Origin: Companilactobacillus keshanensis | GTDB lineage: Bacteria; Bacillota; Bacilli; Lactobacillales; Lactobacillaceae | Assembly: GCF_003946205.1 (NCBI RefSeq) | Contig: NZ_RHOS01000002.1 | Coordinates: 124,001-188,000 of the forward strand | Direction: 5' to 3' | Length of the DNA: 64,000 nt | Shown here: piece after piece, positions 34,389 through 43,681 of the stretch | How the letters are laid out: each line of letters begins with the position of its first letter | How positions within the stretch are numbered: position 1 is the stretch's first letter | Translations under genes and position numbers: made by a program | Notes under the pieces: model-generated | Told to the model about the DNA's origin: nothing | Databases searched by the model: none | What the model saw: only the letters and a program-made list of their open reading frames with translations

Positions 34389-34452
34389 ATAAAAAATAGC
34401 GTAACAAAGCACATTTAACTTCTGAACAGAAATCAATTGTATTTTGTTACGC
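34389..34452 (-). terminator. Terminator of the SDR gene
   Basis: GCGTAACAAA and TTTGTTACGC close a long, partly paired hairpin; a TATTTTTTA tract follows on the minus strand. Confidence 0.7.
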
Positions 34453-34476
34453 ACTTGTATATAAAAACTCAAATCT

Positions 34477-35292
34477 TTATTTATAGAAATTTTCTGCCAT
34501 TCTATTAACCACAAGCTTCATAATTTGTGGATGATTTCTAGTAAAGTAAACCGTCAAATGATCCATCAAAGTATTATAATAACGCATATTTGGATGAATA
34601 TCCGTGGAGGCTTTATAGAATACTTCAGCTAGATCTTCAGATGTAGCATTGAAGTTATAATTCATAGACATCTTTTCTACATTGGCTATCATTTTATTGT
34701 ATGGAGAATTTTCTTTAGAGTTATTTTCAATCGATCTTTTCAAAGATTCGCCAAATCCAGATTTAGTAGCACCCGGTTGTACGACAACTACATTGATCCC
34801 AAAATGACTTACTTCTGCATTTAAGGTATCGCTCCATTTTTGTAATGCCGATTTGACAGCACTGTAATATCCACCTGTGGGTAAAAATGAATCTCCCATT
34901 GCTGATGAAACATTAACTATTCGACCCAAATTTTGTTTCCTCATGATAGGCAAGATCAATTGCGTTAATTCAACAACTCCAAAAAAGTTTGTAGAGAATT
35001 GTCTCTTAACATTCTCAATTGAAACCTCCTCAACTGCACCATATTCACCATAACCTGCAGCATTGATCAAAACGCTGATATATTCTTGCTTTTTTAATAC
35101 ATCGTTTACAAAGTGCTTGATCGATTCTGAATCCGTTAAATCCAATTTCAAAGCATGAATCTTCTCCCCTGATGGGATTCTCTCTACGTGACGTGCTCCA
35201 CCGAATACTTCCCAACCTCTACTGGCAAATAAATTAACTGCTGCCCTACCCATACCACTTGATGCTCCTGTAATTACAACTATTTTTTTCAT
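34477..35292 (-). CDS. Short-chain dehydrogenase/reductase
   Basis: A 271-residue NAD(P)-dependent oxidoreductase of the classical SDR type. The cofactor motif TGASSGMGRAA is at residues 7-17, NAAGYGEYG near 88-96, and the catalytic Ser-Tyr-Lys is formed by VSSAMG and YYSAVKSAL near residue 140-160. The substrate is unknown. It lies downstream of a TetR-type regulator, and a 19-base operator motif repeated before both genes shows that this regulator controls it. Confidence 0.9.
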   Translation of the reverse strand: MKKIVVITGASSGMGRAAVNLFASRGWEVFGGARHVERIPSGEKIHALKLDLTDSESIKHFVNDVLKKQEYISVLINAAGYGEYGAVEEVSIENVKRQFSTNFFGVVELTQLILPIMRKQNLGRIVNVSSAMGDSFLPTGGYYSAVKSALQKWSDTLNAEVSHFGINVVVVQPGATKSGFGESLKRSIENNSKENSPYNKMIANVEKMSMNYNFNATSEDLAEVFYKASTDIHPNMRYYNTLMDHLTVYFTRNHPQIMKLVVNRMAENFYK

Positions 35293-35307
35293 ATTTTTCT
35301 CCTTTAA

Positions 35308-35327
35308 TAACTGATTAGTTAGTTATG
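35308..35327. promoter_or_regulatory. TetR-type operator upstream of SDR gene
   Basis: TAACTGATTAGTTAGTTAT is repeated, with one base changed, at 35923 before the tetR gene. It contains TAACT-N4-AGTTA as an inverted repeat. Confidence 0.7.
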
Positions 35328-35347
35328 ATTGATTCAAAAAATAAAGA

Positions 35348-35911
35348 CTATTTTTTTATAGCCTTTATGGTCATTTCAATTACTTTATTCAATTTATCTC
35401 CACTGAGCTCTGAATCTCTAGTCAACAACAACGATGGTACGCTCAAAAACAATCCTATTGCATCGGAAGGACCATCGACATATTCTTCTGATTCTTCAAT
35501 TCTCTTATATAAAGACTTGAGTGGACTCTCAGTTTTATTGCCAAAATCAATTGCGGTGGCATCTAATAGTTCCTGATTACCCCATAGACTATCTACAAAC
35601 AAAGCCTCTTTAGGATTATTTCTAAATTGTTCCACTGAAAATTTTAACATTCGACTTATTTGAATATCGACGCTGACACTGTCGTTACCAATTGCATTGG
35701 CCAAACCATCGTGCAGCTCTGTTTTTACCTCCTCGTATAATCGACTCAGCATATCAGTCTTGTCTTGATAATTAAGATAAATTGTTGCTGGGCTTACTCC
35801 TGCTAATTTAGCCACTTTGGCCGTTGTTAGATTGGTCAGTCCTTCACTTTGGTTTAAATCTAGGACCGCTTGTTTAATAGAATTTACTTTGTTCATATCT
35901 TTTTTTCGCAT
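35348..35911 (-). CDS. TetR-family transcriptional regulator
   Basis: A 187-residue regulator. The helix-turn-helix is visible at residues 20-55 (LTNLTTAKVAKLAGVSPATIYLNYQDKTDML), followed by a helical effector domain without recognisable specificity. It is upstream of the SDR gene with a 55-base gap, and matching operators precede both genes, so it probably represses itself and the SDR gene. Start is uncertain: an internal ATG five codons in is equally possible, and neither has a strong ribosome site. Confidence 0.85.
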   Translation of the reverse strand: MRKKDMNKVNSIKQAVLDLNQSEGLTNLTTAKVAKLAGVSPATIYLNYQDKTDMLSRLYEEVKTELHDGLANAIGNDSVSVDIQISRMLKFSVEQFRNNPKEALFVDSLWGNQELLDATAIDFGNKTESPLKSLYKRIEESEEYVDGPSDAIGLFLSVPSLLLTRDSELSGDKLNKVIEMTIKAIKK

Positions 35912-35922
35912 GAATCAATAAT

Positions 35923-35942
35923 AACTGAATAGTTAGTTATTA
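35923..35942. promoter_or_regulatory. TetR-type operator upstream of tetR gene
   Basis: TAACTGAATAGTTAGTTAT differs from the site at 35308 by one base. The core TAACT-GAAT-AGTTA is a perfect inverted repeat. Confidence 0.7.
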
Positions 35943-35983
35943 TCAAGTGAAAAAATAAAATCATTAATATTCAATGATTTTAT

Positions 35984-36406
35984 TTAACAATCACAGTCAC
36001 CAGGAATACAATTACATTCCACTTCTTTGACCGGTTCTTTGGCATTTAGAGATTCTTGAATTTTATCCACATCCGTCTGTGTTAATTCAGAATTATCGAT
36101 CAAATAAGCAATTGCTGATCCAACTTTTTTTGCACAAACTTGGTTAAAGAACTTCTTAGAAGCCAAATCAATTGTATCGCCTTCATCCATTGTGGCGGTA
36201 TAAATAAATTTATTGCCATCCTTTATAGTTTCCACGATACCCTTATCAGACAGACGTCTTAACAAGGTTTTAATAGTGGCGGGTTTCCAATCCATGGATT
36301 TTCCTAAAATATCGATCAATTCTCTAGATGTGGCCGAATCTAACGTCCAAATAACTCGCATTATTCGCCATTCAGCATCAGTTATATTAATATCTTTATC
36401 CAACAT
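35984..36406 (-). CDS. copY: CopY/TcrY copper-responsive repressor
   Basis: A 140-residue BlaI/MecI-type winged-helix repressor (DAEWRIMRVIWTLDSATSRELIDIL, then WKPATIKTLLRRLSDKGIV). The C terminus ends in CNCIPGDCDC, the CxCx4CxC metal-binding signature of CopY that binds Cu(I) and releases DNA. In other lactic acid bacteria it precedes copper ATPase genes; none is present here, and I found no TACAnnTGTA box in its own promoter. It is therefore an orphan regulator acting at a distance. Confidence 0.88.
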   Translation of the reverse strand: MLDKDINITDAEWRIMRVIWTLDSATSRELIDILGKSMDWKPATIKTLLRRLSDKGIVETIKDGNKFIYTATMDEGDTIDLASKKFFNQVCAKKVGSAIAYLIDNSELTQTDVDKIQESLNAKEPVKEVECNCIPGDCDC

Positions 36407-36469
36407 ATAATTACCTCAAATTTTCTACTATAACTAGTCTAGCTGATTGACGGTAAAAGGCAAGATATG

Positions 36470-37762
36470 TTAACTGATATCCTTCTGATTAGTTTCGTCG
36501 CCTAAAAACCAAACAACGGCTCCAGCAAAAACAGCAATTAGGCTAATGATCCAAAAAATCACGTTAGCATTAGTGAAGGACAATAGCCAGGCTACTACGA
36601 TAGGCATGGCAACAGTAAATAGTTTGGCAATTCCATTAGCAATGCCGGAGCCTCTAAATCTAAACTTAGTTGGAAACAGTTCGGCTACGTATACGGCCAC
36701 AACACTGGCCATCAAAATGTAGAAGCAAGTAGTTAACAAGAATCCTATTATTACAACGGCGACTACTTGGGATTGCTGTGCATAAATTATTCCAAAAATG
36801 GCTGTGAAAAAAAATGCTGGTACAATCGTCATCTTTCGACCGATCCTATCCACAAAATAAGCACCGATAGCACATCCAACTGGTGCGCCAAGCATCATCA
36901 AGGTAGATAATCCCAAAGAATTTCCAATATTTATATTTCTTTGAACAAGTAGTGTTGGTACCCAAGACGTGAAGGTATATTGACAAATAATAGTGGCCGA
37001 AACGGCAACTGTAGCAACAAACAAACTAACAATAAATGAGTGATGAACTTGGTCATGTGGTTTAACATTGATCACTTCGACATTACTACCGTTGACTTCC
37101 AAACGCTCAATTATTTCCTGAGCCTCAGACTCACGTCCGTGGGCAATTAACCAACGTGGGGATTCAGGAATATCACGACGCAAATACCAAAGAATCGCCG
37201 CAATGATTCCAATCACAGCAAACATTGGTCTCCAACCAAATCTAGGAATGATCAATGTACATAACAACATCGTGATCGGTGCTCCACAGTTGGCAACTAG
37301 TGACGTCGTTGCACACCATTTACCACGACTATGAACTGGTGAAAATTCATTTACCATTGAATAACCTGTTACAATTTCCGAGCCCAACCCTATACTGGAC
37401 ATCAATCGACAAAATATTAAAAAATTCATCCTTGGTGCGAAAGATCCTAAAAATGTAAAGGCCCCGAATAATATCAAATTTATCTGATAAGCAACTCTCC
37501 TACCTTTTAAATCACCAATAAATCCAGCAATCAATGAACCAATAAATAATCCCAAGAATCCACTCGACAAGAAATATGAATTCTGTTGGATCGTTGACCA
37601 GTTATCTTTCAATGTTGTACTAGCAACAGCGCTAGCCATATAGACATCCGCTGCATCAAGAATCATCCCCCCTGACACTAGTGCAAAAACCTTATAAAAT
37701 AGTGGCGACTCCTGTGTTCTATCAAGTCGTCTCTGCAATTGTAACTTTCCCTGAATTTCCAC
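36470..37762 (-). CDS. MFS transporter in the leu operon
   Basis: A 430-residue, 12-helix transporter of the sugar/metabolite porter type. It shows FIGSLIAGFIGDLKGRRVAYQ (motif A), SSIGLGSEIVTGYSMVNEFSPVHSRGKW in TM4-5, and AELFPTKFRFRGSGIANG in the second half. GTG 37762 follows GAAGG by eight bases and lies 17 bases after the leuD stop, so it belongs to the leu operon. Because leuA is missing from the operon, import of a leucine-pathway organic acid is an attractive but unproven role. Confidence 0.8.
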   Translation of the reverse strand: MEIQGKLQLQRRLDRTQESPLFYKVFALVSGGMILDAADVYMASAVASTTLKDNWSTIQQNSYFLSSGFLGLFIGSLIAGFIGDLKGRRVAYQINLILFGAFTFLGSFAPRMNFLIFCRLMSSIGLGSEIVTGYSMVNEFSPVHSRGKWCATTSLVANCGAPITMLLCTLIIPRFGWRPMFAVIGIIAAILWYLRRDIPESPRWLIAHGRESEAQEIIERLEVNGSNVEVINVKPHDQVHHSFIVSLFVATVAVSATIICQYTFTSWVPTLLVQRNINIGNSLGLSTLMMLGAPVGCAIGAYFVDRIGRKMTIVPAFFFTAIFGIIYAQQSQVVAVVIIGFLLTTCFYILMASVVAVYVAELFPTKFRFRGSGIANGIAKLFTVAMPIVVAWLLSFTNANVIFWIISLIAVFAGAVVWFLGDETNQKDIS

Positions 37763-37779
37763 AAAACATCCCTTCAATC

Positions 37780-38364
37780 CTAATTAAAATTTGGTATCGT
37801 AACTTCGTATTGACTGATCTCTTTGTCATATTCCATCGTTATAGCGATGTCATCTAAACCGTTCACAAATTTGTGTTTCCACAATGGATCAATTTCAAAA
37901 TTAAATTTGTAATTTATACATCTAACTTCTTGATTAGGTAAATCGACAGTAATATTCTCGTCTGACGATATACGAGCTAAAATTTCTCGCTGTGACTTTG
38001 GTAAAGTGATAGCTAATAAACCGTTTTTGGTGCTATTCATATAAAAAATATCACTATAGCTCCCTGCAATGATCACTTCAAATCCATAATCCTTCAAAGC
38101 CCAAACAGCATGCTCTCTAGATGATCCACAACCAAAATTATCTCCTGTAATTAAAATACTGGCATTTTTATATTTGGGATCATTTAAAATGAAATCCGTA
38201 TTTAATCTTCCATTACCTAAGTAACGCCAATCATAAAATAGATTCCTTCCATAACCAGTTTTTAAAATATTTTTCAAAAATTGTTTTGGTATTAATTGAT
38301 CAGTATCGATATTGTCTTTCATTAAAGGGATCGTTGTATTAGTGATAGTCGTAATAGGTTTCAT
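37780..38364 (-). CDS. leuD: 3-isopropylmalate dehydratase small subunit
   Basis: A 194-residue subunit that, with LeuC, interconverts 2- and 3-isopropylmalate in leucine synthesis. The swivelling-domain signatures [13 protein letters not shown] near residue 18 and [21 protein letters not shown] near residue 70-90 are clear. Its ATG directly abuts the leuC stop codon. All key residues are present and length is normal. Confidence 0.96.
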   Translation of the reverse strand: MKPITTITNTTIPLMKDNIDTDQLIPKQFLKNILKTGYGRNLFYDWRYLGNGRLNTDFILNDPKYKNASILITGDNFGCGSSREHAVWALKDYGFEVIIAGSYSDIFYMNSTKNGLLAITLPKSQREILARISSDENITVDLPNQEVRCINYKFNFEIDPLWKHKFVNGLDDIAITMEYDKEISQYEVTIPNFN

Positions 38365-39738
38365 TTAAATAACTTCCTTTCTGATATCAACAAAATGACC
38401 GTAAATGGCCGCCGCTACGACCATAGCTGGACTAGCTAAGTGGGTCCTAGCGTTAGCCCCCTGACGTCCTTCAAAATTGCGATTTGATGTCGACGCACAG
38501 TGAACTCCTGCTGGAACCTGATCAGGATTCATGCCTAAACATGCTGAACATCCTGGTTCTCGCCAATCACATCCTGCAGATTTAAATATTTGATCGATAC
38601 CCAACTTCTCTGCTTGAATTCTAACCTCTCGAGATCCCGGAACCACTAACGCTGTGACACCCTTTGCTATGTGGTGACCTTTCAAAATTTGAGCTGCAAT
38701 TTTTAAATCTGATAAACGACCGTTAGTGCATGATCCAAAAAAGACATAACCAATCGGTATTTGTTTTGCCGTCTGACCTGGCTGTAAACCGATATAGTCA
38801 TAAGCCTTTTTATCATCGGCATTCCTGATTTCTGGGAACGGTTTATCTACTGGAACTGACATCCCCGGATTAGTTCCCCATGAAACAAATGGGGCTAGGT
38901 TATTAACATCAAAGTCGATAACCTTGTCAAAGGCTGACTCATCGTCTGTTTTAAATTGTTTCCAATATTCAATTGCTTCGTCGATTTTTTTAGGAGCATA
39001 TTTACGTCCTTTAACGTAGTCAAAAGTCGTCTGATCCGGTTGAATACTTCCCATCTTGGCGCCACCTTCGATCGACATGTTACAAATCGTCATTCGTTCT
39101 TCCATACTCATGTTGGAAATAGTATCGCCATAGTATTCAACTGCGTATCCGGTTCCAAAGGCGACTCCTTCATGAGCAATGATCCCCATGATGATATCTT
39201 TGGCAAAAATACCTTTGGGAAGTTTGCCATGAATATGAATCCCCATTGTCTTTGGCTTAGTCTGCCAAATAGTCTGTGTAGCTAAAACATGTTCGACCTC
39301 ACTTGTTCCAATTCCAAAGGCAATTGATCCAAAAGCCCCATGAGTTGCAGTATGTGAATCACCACATACGATGATCATCCCAGGCTGGGTCAATCCTAAT
39401 TGCGGTCCAATAACATGGACGATCCCTTGATCATCACTACCCATACCAGCCAATCTGACACCAAATTCTTTGGTATTTTTATCTAACGTTTCGATCTGTT
39501 TGCGAGAAATTTCATCTTTTATATTAAAGATATCAACGGTTGGAACATTGTGATCCATCGTGGCAAAATTTCTCTCAGGACATCTGACTTTTCGGCTATT
39601 TTCTCTTAATCCTTCAAAGGCTTGTGGTGAAGTGACCTCGTGTAATAATTGCAGATCAACGTATATAAGCTGTGGATCACCAACTTTTCCAGTAATTACA
39701 TGTTTATCCCAAATCTTATCGAACATTGTTTGTGACAT
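38365..39738 (-). CDS. leuC: 3-isopropylmalate dehydratase large subunit
   Basis: A 457-residue aconitase-family subunit carrying the [4Fe-4S] cluster. Cluster cysteines are visible in [10 protein letters not shown] near residue 335-345 and in [16 protein letters not shown] near residue 395-412; the substrate region [25 protein letters not shown] is intact. The start ATG lies one base after the leuB stop codon and is preceded by AGGAAA within the leuB end; a longer upstream frame overlapping leuB was rejected. Confidence 0.96.
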   Translation of the reverse strand: MSQTMFDKIWDKHVITGKVGDPQLIYVDLQLLHEVTSPQAFEGLRENSRKVRCPERNFATMDHNVPTVDIFNIKDEISRKQIETLDKNTKEFGVRLAGMGSDDQGIVHVIGPQLGLTQPGMIIVCGDSHTATHGAFGSIAFGIGTSEVEHVLATQTIWQTKPKTMGIHIHGKLPKGIFAKDIIMGIIAHEGVAFGTGYAVEYYGDTISNMSMEERMTICNMSIEGGAKMGSIQPDQTTFDYVKGRKYAPKKIDEAIEYWKQFKTDDESAFDKVIDFDVNNLAPFVSWGTNPGMSVPVDKPFPEIRNADDKKAYDYIGLQPGQTAKQIPIGYVFFGSCTNGRLSDLKIAAQILKGHHIAKGVTALVVPGSREVRIQAEKLGIDQIFKSAGCDWREPGCSACLGMNPDQVPAGVHCASTSNRNFEGRQGANARTHLASPAMVVAAAIYGHFVDIRKEVI

Positions 39739-39739
39739 A

Positions 39740-40801
39740 TTATTTCCTGCTTTCTTTAATTGCTCTAACGATTTCAGCGGTGACTTGTTCCGTTTTACTA
39801 GTGCCACCAAGATCTGGTGTAGTAATTTCTTCGTTTATCGATCGATCAATAGCAAGATAAATTTCCTGTGCTAAATCGCTTCTATTAAAGGAATTCTCTA
39901 ACATCATAGCGACCGATTTGATCATTGAAATTGGATCAGTGATTCCAAGTCCGGCTATATCTGGTGCTGACCCATGAATCGGTTCGTATAGTGCCGGACC
40001 CATCTGTCCTTTGCTCATTGAAGGAATAGTACCTAGAGAACCAGTGATTTGGGCCGCTTCATCACTCAAAATATCGCCAAAGAGGTTTTCTGTTAAAATT
40101 ACATCGAATTGTGATGGATCGTGGATGATCTTCATAGCGGCCGCATCAACATAACTAGTATCATATTTTATTTCTGGATAATCTTTAGCCATCTTACCTA
40201 CTATCTGGCGCCATAACTTACTTGTGGCTAGAACATTGGCCTTATCAACTAAAGTAACGTGTTTCTTTCGTTCCATTGCCATTTCAAAGGCGATTTTTGC
40301 GACTCTCCTAATCTCATCGGCGTTATAACGCATAGTGTCAATCGCTTCATAGTCTGTCTGAGATCTCGGATGCCCAAAATAAATCCCACTGGTAAGTTCT
40401 CTAACGATAACAAAGTCGATTGGATCATTAATTTTAATTGGTGAGTAAGCTGCCATGACTGAACTAATATTAGTTGGACGAACATTGGCAAACAATCCCA
40501 ATGATTTTCTGATTGTTAGTAACCCTGTCTCTGGTCTCACAGGTGCATGATCCCATTTAGGTCCGCCAATGGCCGCCAATAAAATTGCGTCACTGTTTTT
40601 ACAAACATCTAATGTTTCCTGCGGTAGCGGCTCACCAATCTTGTCAATTGCGTCACCACCAAACGGTAATTTCTTTATATCGTAATTAAAATTTTTATTT
40701 TCACTAACAATCTTCAAAACCTTTAATCCGGCTTTCATAATTTCTGGACCAATATAATCTCCAGATAACACAGCAATTTGATATTTTCCCATTCGATACA
40801 A
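39740..40801 (-). CDS. leuB: 3-isopropylmalate dehydrogenase
   Basis: A 353-residue NAD-dependent enzyme that oxidises and decarboxylates 3-isopropylmalate. Family motifs are intact: [11 protein letters not shown] near residue 75, the catalytic tyrosine in [14 protein letters not shown] near residue 130-145, the catalytic lysine in [14 protein letters not shown] near 185, and [19 protein letters not shown] near 240. It is the first structural gene behind a leucine-rich leader peptide; leuA, which usually comes first, is absent. GGAGG precedes the ATG. Confidence 0.96.
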   Translation of the reverse strand: MYRMGKYQIAVLSGDYIGPEIMKAGLKVLKIVSENKNFNYDIKKLPFGGDAIDKIGEPLPQETLDVCKNSDAILLAAIGGPKWDHAPVRPETGLLTIRKSLGLFANVRPTNISSVMAAYSPIKINDPIDFVIVRELTSGIYFGHPRSQTDYEAIDTMRYNADEIRRVAKIAFEMAMERKKHVTLVDKANVLATSKLWRQIVGKMAKDYPEIKYDTSYVDAAAMKIIHDPSQFDVILTENLFGDILSDEAAQITGSLGTIPSMSKGQMGPALYEPIHGSAPDIAGLGITDPISMIKSVAMMLENSFNRSDLAQEIYLAIDRSINEEITTPDLGGTSKTEQVTAEIVRAIKESRK

Positions 40802-40820
40802 CCTCCAATATTTTAACTAC

Positions 40821-40917
40821 AAAAAAACACCTCATCGATTAGATGGGGTGTTAGTTACACGTCCAGCCCCATCCAATAACGCAAATAGGGCTCGACATAA
40901 ATTGTCAGAGTCCTGCG
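40821..40917 (-). promoter_or_regulatory. Leucine attenuator (terminator and alternative hairpins)
   Basis: On the minus strand a terminator, ACACCCCATC/GATGAGGTGT plus a T run (40851-40821), lies before leuB. GATGGGG (40872-40866) can instead pair with CCCCATC of the terminator's 5' arm as antiterminator, and AGCCC/GGGCT can sequester that segment. The mutually exclusive pairings follow directly after the Leu-rich leader peptide, as in ribosome-controlled attenuation. Confidence 0.8.
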
Positions 40918-40986
40918 TCAGAGTAATAAGACTAATAAAGAGGCTACAGCCGTGTTAATTTTCACTTGCGATTTATTGTTAAACAT
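40918..40986 (-). CDS. leuL: Leucine leader peptide
   Basis: A 22-residue peptide, MFNNKSQVKINTAVAS followed by LLVLLL, starting at ATG 40986 with GGAGG nine bases upstream. Five of the last six codons are Leu (four TTA and one CTC). It is placed between the promoter and the attenuator of leuBCD. Ribosome stalling at these codons under leucine shortage would favour the antiterminator. No T-box sequence is present in this leader. Confidence 0.85.
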   Translation of the reverse strand: MFNNKSQVKINTAVASLLVLLL

Positions 40987-41019
40987 ATGCAATAGCCTCC
41001 TTTTGTTTTGAATGTTTGT

Positions 41020-41048
41020 ATATTAACGCTAAAAATTAGAAGTTTCAA
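41020..41048 (-). promoter_or_regulatory. leu operon promoter
   Basis: Minus-strand TTGAAA (41048-41043) and TAATAT (41025-41020) are exactly 17 bases apart and precede the leader peptide. Confidence 0.7.
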
Positions 41049-41079
41049 CATTAATTTAGATTTTTTCACATAAAAATGT

Positions 41080-41115
41080 AAAAAAGAATCCTTGCCACTT
41101 ACTGCAGCAAGGATT
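41080..41115 (-). terminator. Terminator of WxL gene 1
   Basis: AATCCTTGC and GCAAGGATT pair perfectly and are followed on the minus strand by CTTTTTT. Confidence 0.85.
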
Positions 41116-41143
41116 TCACTAAAATTAAATTTTATTAAATAAA

Positions 41144-43360
41144 TTAGACACTATCGGTGGCTTCCCAAGCTATTGTAGATTTATACGTTCCAAGATAACT
41201 ACCGACACCACTACCGTATGGAACTAATTTTATTCCCGTATCTTCAGTCCATTGTGAAGCTATGTCCGTAGTTATAATATTCCCATTAGTAAGTGATCCT
41301 TCATAACTAGCTAAAGTTACCTGTTGATTCTCCATACTCGTAGAGTCCGTCGTCCCTCCATCCGTAGGTTTGATATATACCATATATCCATTTAACTTAA
41401 CTGCTGCTCTACCATCACTAAATGTCTGATAAAAAGGTGTTGCTGAAGCTCTTAGTGTCCAACTGGATCTATAACTCTCAACCTTTACCCCCCATTTTCC
41501 ATCTCTATCAATGTTATGCTGATTATCATAGTTTTTATAACTTTTAAACTTATAGTTGTCATCCGTCTTAATATCAACATAGTGCGAACGAAAAGTTACA
41601 TTATAATCGACTGTATTGGATTCTCTACCATAGGCATCATAATAGCGTAATAAACCTGGATATGGTTGATCGGGAATAACTGGATCATCTGGATTACTGA
41701 ATCCATAATAGGATTTCGGTACAAAATCATACATAGGAACATCTGTACTGCCATTATACTCAGTTACCAAATCATTTACACCTGAAATTACAGTTCTGGA
41801 CTCTTTGTTATTTAATGTATTTTGTGAAAAAACCCCGTTTAAACTAAATTGATAGTCTGATTTAGAATAAGATAAACTAACTGGAATACTATATTGACCT
41901 CCTAATAGATTAGGAGAATTAAAACTAAAAATATTTTGGGAACCTATGGATAAATTAAACTTAATGTCTGGTACATTAATTACAAACTGTGTTGGATCTG
42001 ATTCATGACCTTGGGCATCCTTTAAAGTAACTGTAACAATATTCTTACCAACTTCTAATCCTTGAAAACCATGTTTTGCAATATACTGATCATAAGTTAG
42101 GCTTTGATCCGAAACCGGTCCACCATTCCCCATCTTATAAACAACCGGATCAACTGAAAAGTTAAATGTACCATCATCATTATATTTAGTTCCAGTAGCC
42201 CCGGGTGCATAAACTTGGTATTCATCTTGAACATTAGGCTTATCCGTATCTGCCTTAGATGTGACCTGGGCCATTATCGTTAACCCTTTTTTCGTACCAT
42301 GAGCCGGACTACCATCAGCATGCTCATAAGTACCCTTAATATCAACAGGGTTATTATTATTGACCGTATATCCACCATCAAATGACTTATCCTTAGTAAT
42401 GATCAATGAGTTGGCAGAGATATTGACGTCATAATTTAAAACATTTGAAACAATCGTTTCACCACCGCCATTATAATTTGGTTGAATAACTTGAACGGTT
42501 ATTTTATGGTCCCCGATTGCTAATGCATTCATGATAAGTTTGAATTGTTTATCGGCACTAGCCGTGTCTTGAAATGGCAATTGGGCCACACCATCAATGG
42601 TTGTATAGATATACATATTTTCATTTTTGAATGTTACGCCATCGTCTTTTTTGTAATCCATAGTACCAGTTAAATTAAATGTGTCCCCATCATAAGCGTT
42701 CACTGAAGTATTGTCAGCGGTTGCTACAATAGAGTTACTGGCATCCTTTATATCGAATGAAGGTGTGTCGGCAACGTCATCAAAGTTGTCAGCTTCATAG
42801 TCAATATGTGATTGATCGACAGTTTTCCCGGAGTCACCCGCTTTAGCACTTAATACAATGCGTGCAGATGCATAATCTTTACCGGTACCAATATCATCGA
42901 TCGGAACTGTTAGAGTCTTATTATCAAGATCTGTATCAGGGATATCGACACTAGTAGTAGTTTTGCCATCAGTCGACAAATAAACCACCTTACCAATTGT
43001 CCCGGTCGCAAATGTTACGTTATCTGGCAGTTCGATTGTTGCTGTCATGTTGGCCGTTGCTTCACCACTGACAAAATTCATCAGATAATTGAATTCCAAA
43101 CTGTCACCCGGATTAACTGATGTTGTATCAACATATGATGCCGCTTGACTATCTAAAACATCTTTATTAGTACTTATTTTTGATTTGGTTGTCTGATCGA
43201 CAACATATGCGTTAGTATCAGCTTTTAAAACAGCATCTTGTACACTAACAGACATCTCACTATCTGCAGCCTTAACCTGAGAACCACTTGACAATAAAAA
43301 AAAGACTAATCCAACTAAAGAAAACATAAGAGAATAGATGAATTTTCCCTTGTCCTTCAT
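41144..43360 (-). CDS. WxL-domain surface protein 1
   Basis: A 738-residue secreted protein. A signal peptide (FIYSLMFSLVGLVFFLLSSGSQVKA) is followed by beta-sandwich-like repeats of about 100 residues. A C-terminal WxL domain carries its two motifs, SSWTLRASATPF and YKSTIAWEATDSV, the latter at the very C terminus. WxL domains bind peptidoglycan non-covalently. It is a paralogue of the next upstream gene. The start at MKDKGKF follows GGTGGGGTGA; an upstream frame start was rejected. Likely role: surface attachment or sugar-polymer binding. Confidence 0.78.
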   Translation of the reverse strand: MKDKGKFIYSLMFSLVGLVFFLLSSGSQVKAADSEMSVSVQDAVLKADTNAYVVDQTTKSKISTNKDVLDSQAASYVDTTSVNPGDSLEFNYLMNFVSGEATANMTATIELPDNVTFATGTIGKVVYLSTDGKTTTSVDIPDTDLDNKTLTVPIDDIGTGKDYASARIVLSAKAGDSGKTVDQSHIDYEADNFDDVADTPSFDIKDASNSIVATADNTSVNAYDGDTFNLTGTMDYKKDDGVTFKNENMYIYTTIDGVAQLPFQDTASADKQFKLIMNALAIGDHKITVQVIQPNYNGGGETIVSNVLNYDVNISANSLIITKDKSFDGGYTVNNNNPVDIKGTYEHADGSPAHGTKKGLTIMAQVTSKADTDKPNVQDEYQVYAPGATGTKYNDDGTFNFSVDPVVYKMGNGGPVSDQSLTYDQYIAKHGFQGLEVGKNIVTVTLKDAQGHESDPTQFVINVPDIKFNLSIGSQNIFSFNSPNLLGGQYSIPVSLSYSKSDYQFSLNGVFSQNTLNNKESRTVISGVNDLVTEYNGSTDVPMYDFVPKSYYGFSNPDDPVIPDQPYPGLLRYYDAYGRESNTVDYNVTFRSHYVDIKTDDNYKFKSYKNYDNQHNIDRDGKWGVKVESYRSSWTLRASATPFYQTFSDGRAAVKLNGYMVYIKPTDGGTTDSTSMENQQVTLASYEGSLTNGNIITTDIASQWTEDTGIKLVPYGSGVGSYLGTYKSTIAWEATDSV

Positions 43361-43560
43361 ATTTTTCACCCCACCTGTAACAAAAAACTCTAACATTTAT
43401 TATTTAAATTCAATTTATAAAGTATTTTATACTATCATATTACAGTAATTTAGCTACTTTTGTGCTTCATATTAGTTAAGAATTTCTTGCTAAAATTGGC
43501 ATAGACAAAGTAAAAATACAAAAACTTGAAAAATAATGGTTAACTTTCTAATATTCAATC

Positions 43561-43608
43561 AAAAAAGCTGTATTTCACCTGATTATTCAAGTGTGATACA
43601 ACTTTTTT
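43561..43608 (-). terminator. Terminator of WxL gene 2
   Basis: On the minus strand AAGTTGTATCACACTTG pairs with CAGGTGAAATACAGCTT (a few mismatches) and is followed by TTTT. The rest of 43361-43681 shows no gene. Confidence 0.7.
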
Positions 43609-43681
43609 TGCTATATAAATTATTTGAAATACAAACTAGACACGAGCCACAGATCAATCTTCTGAATAGAGAACAAAATGT

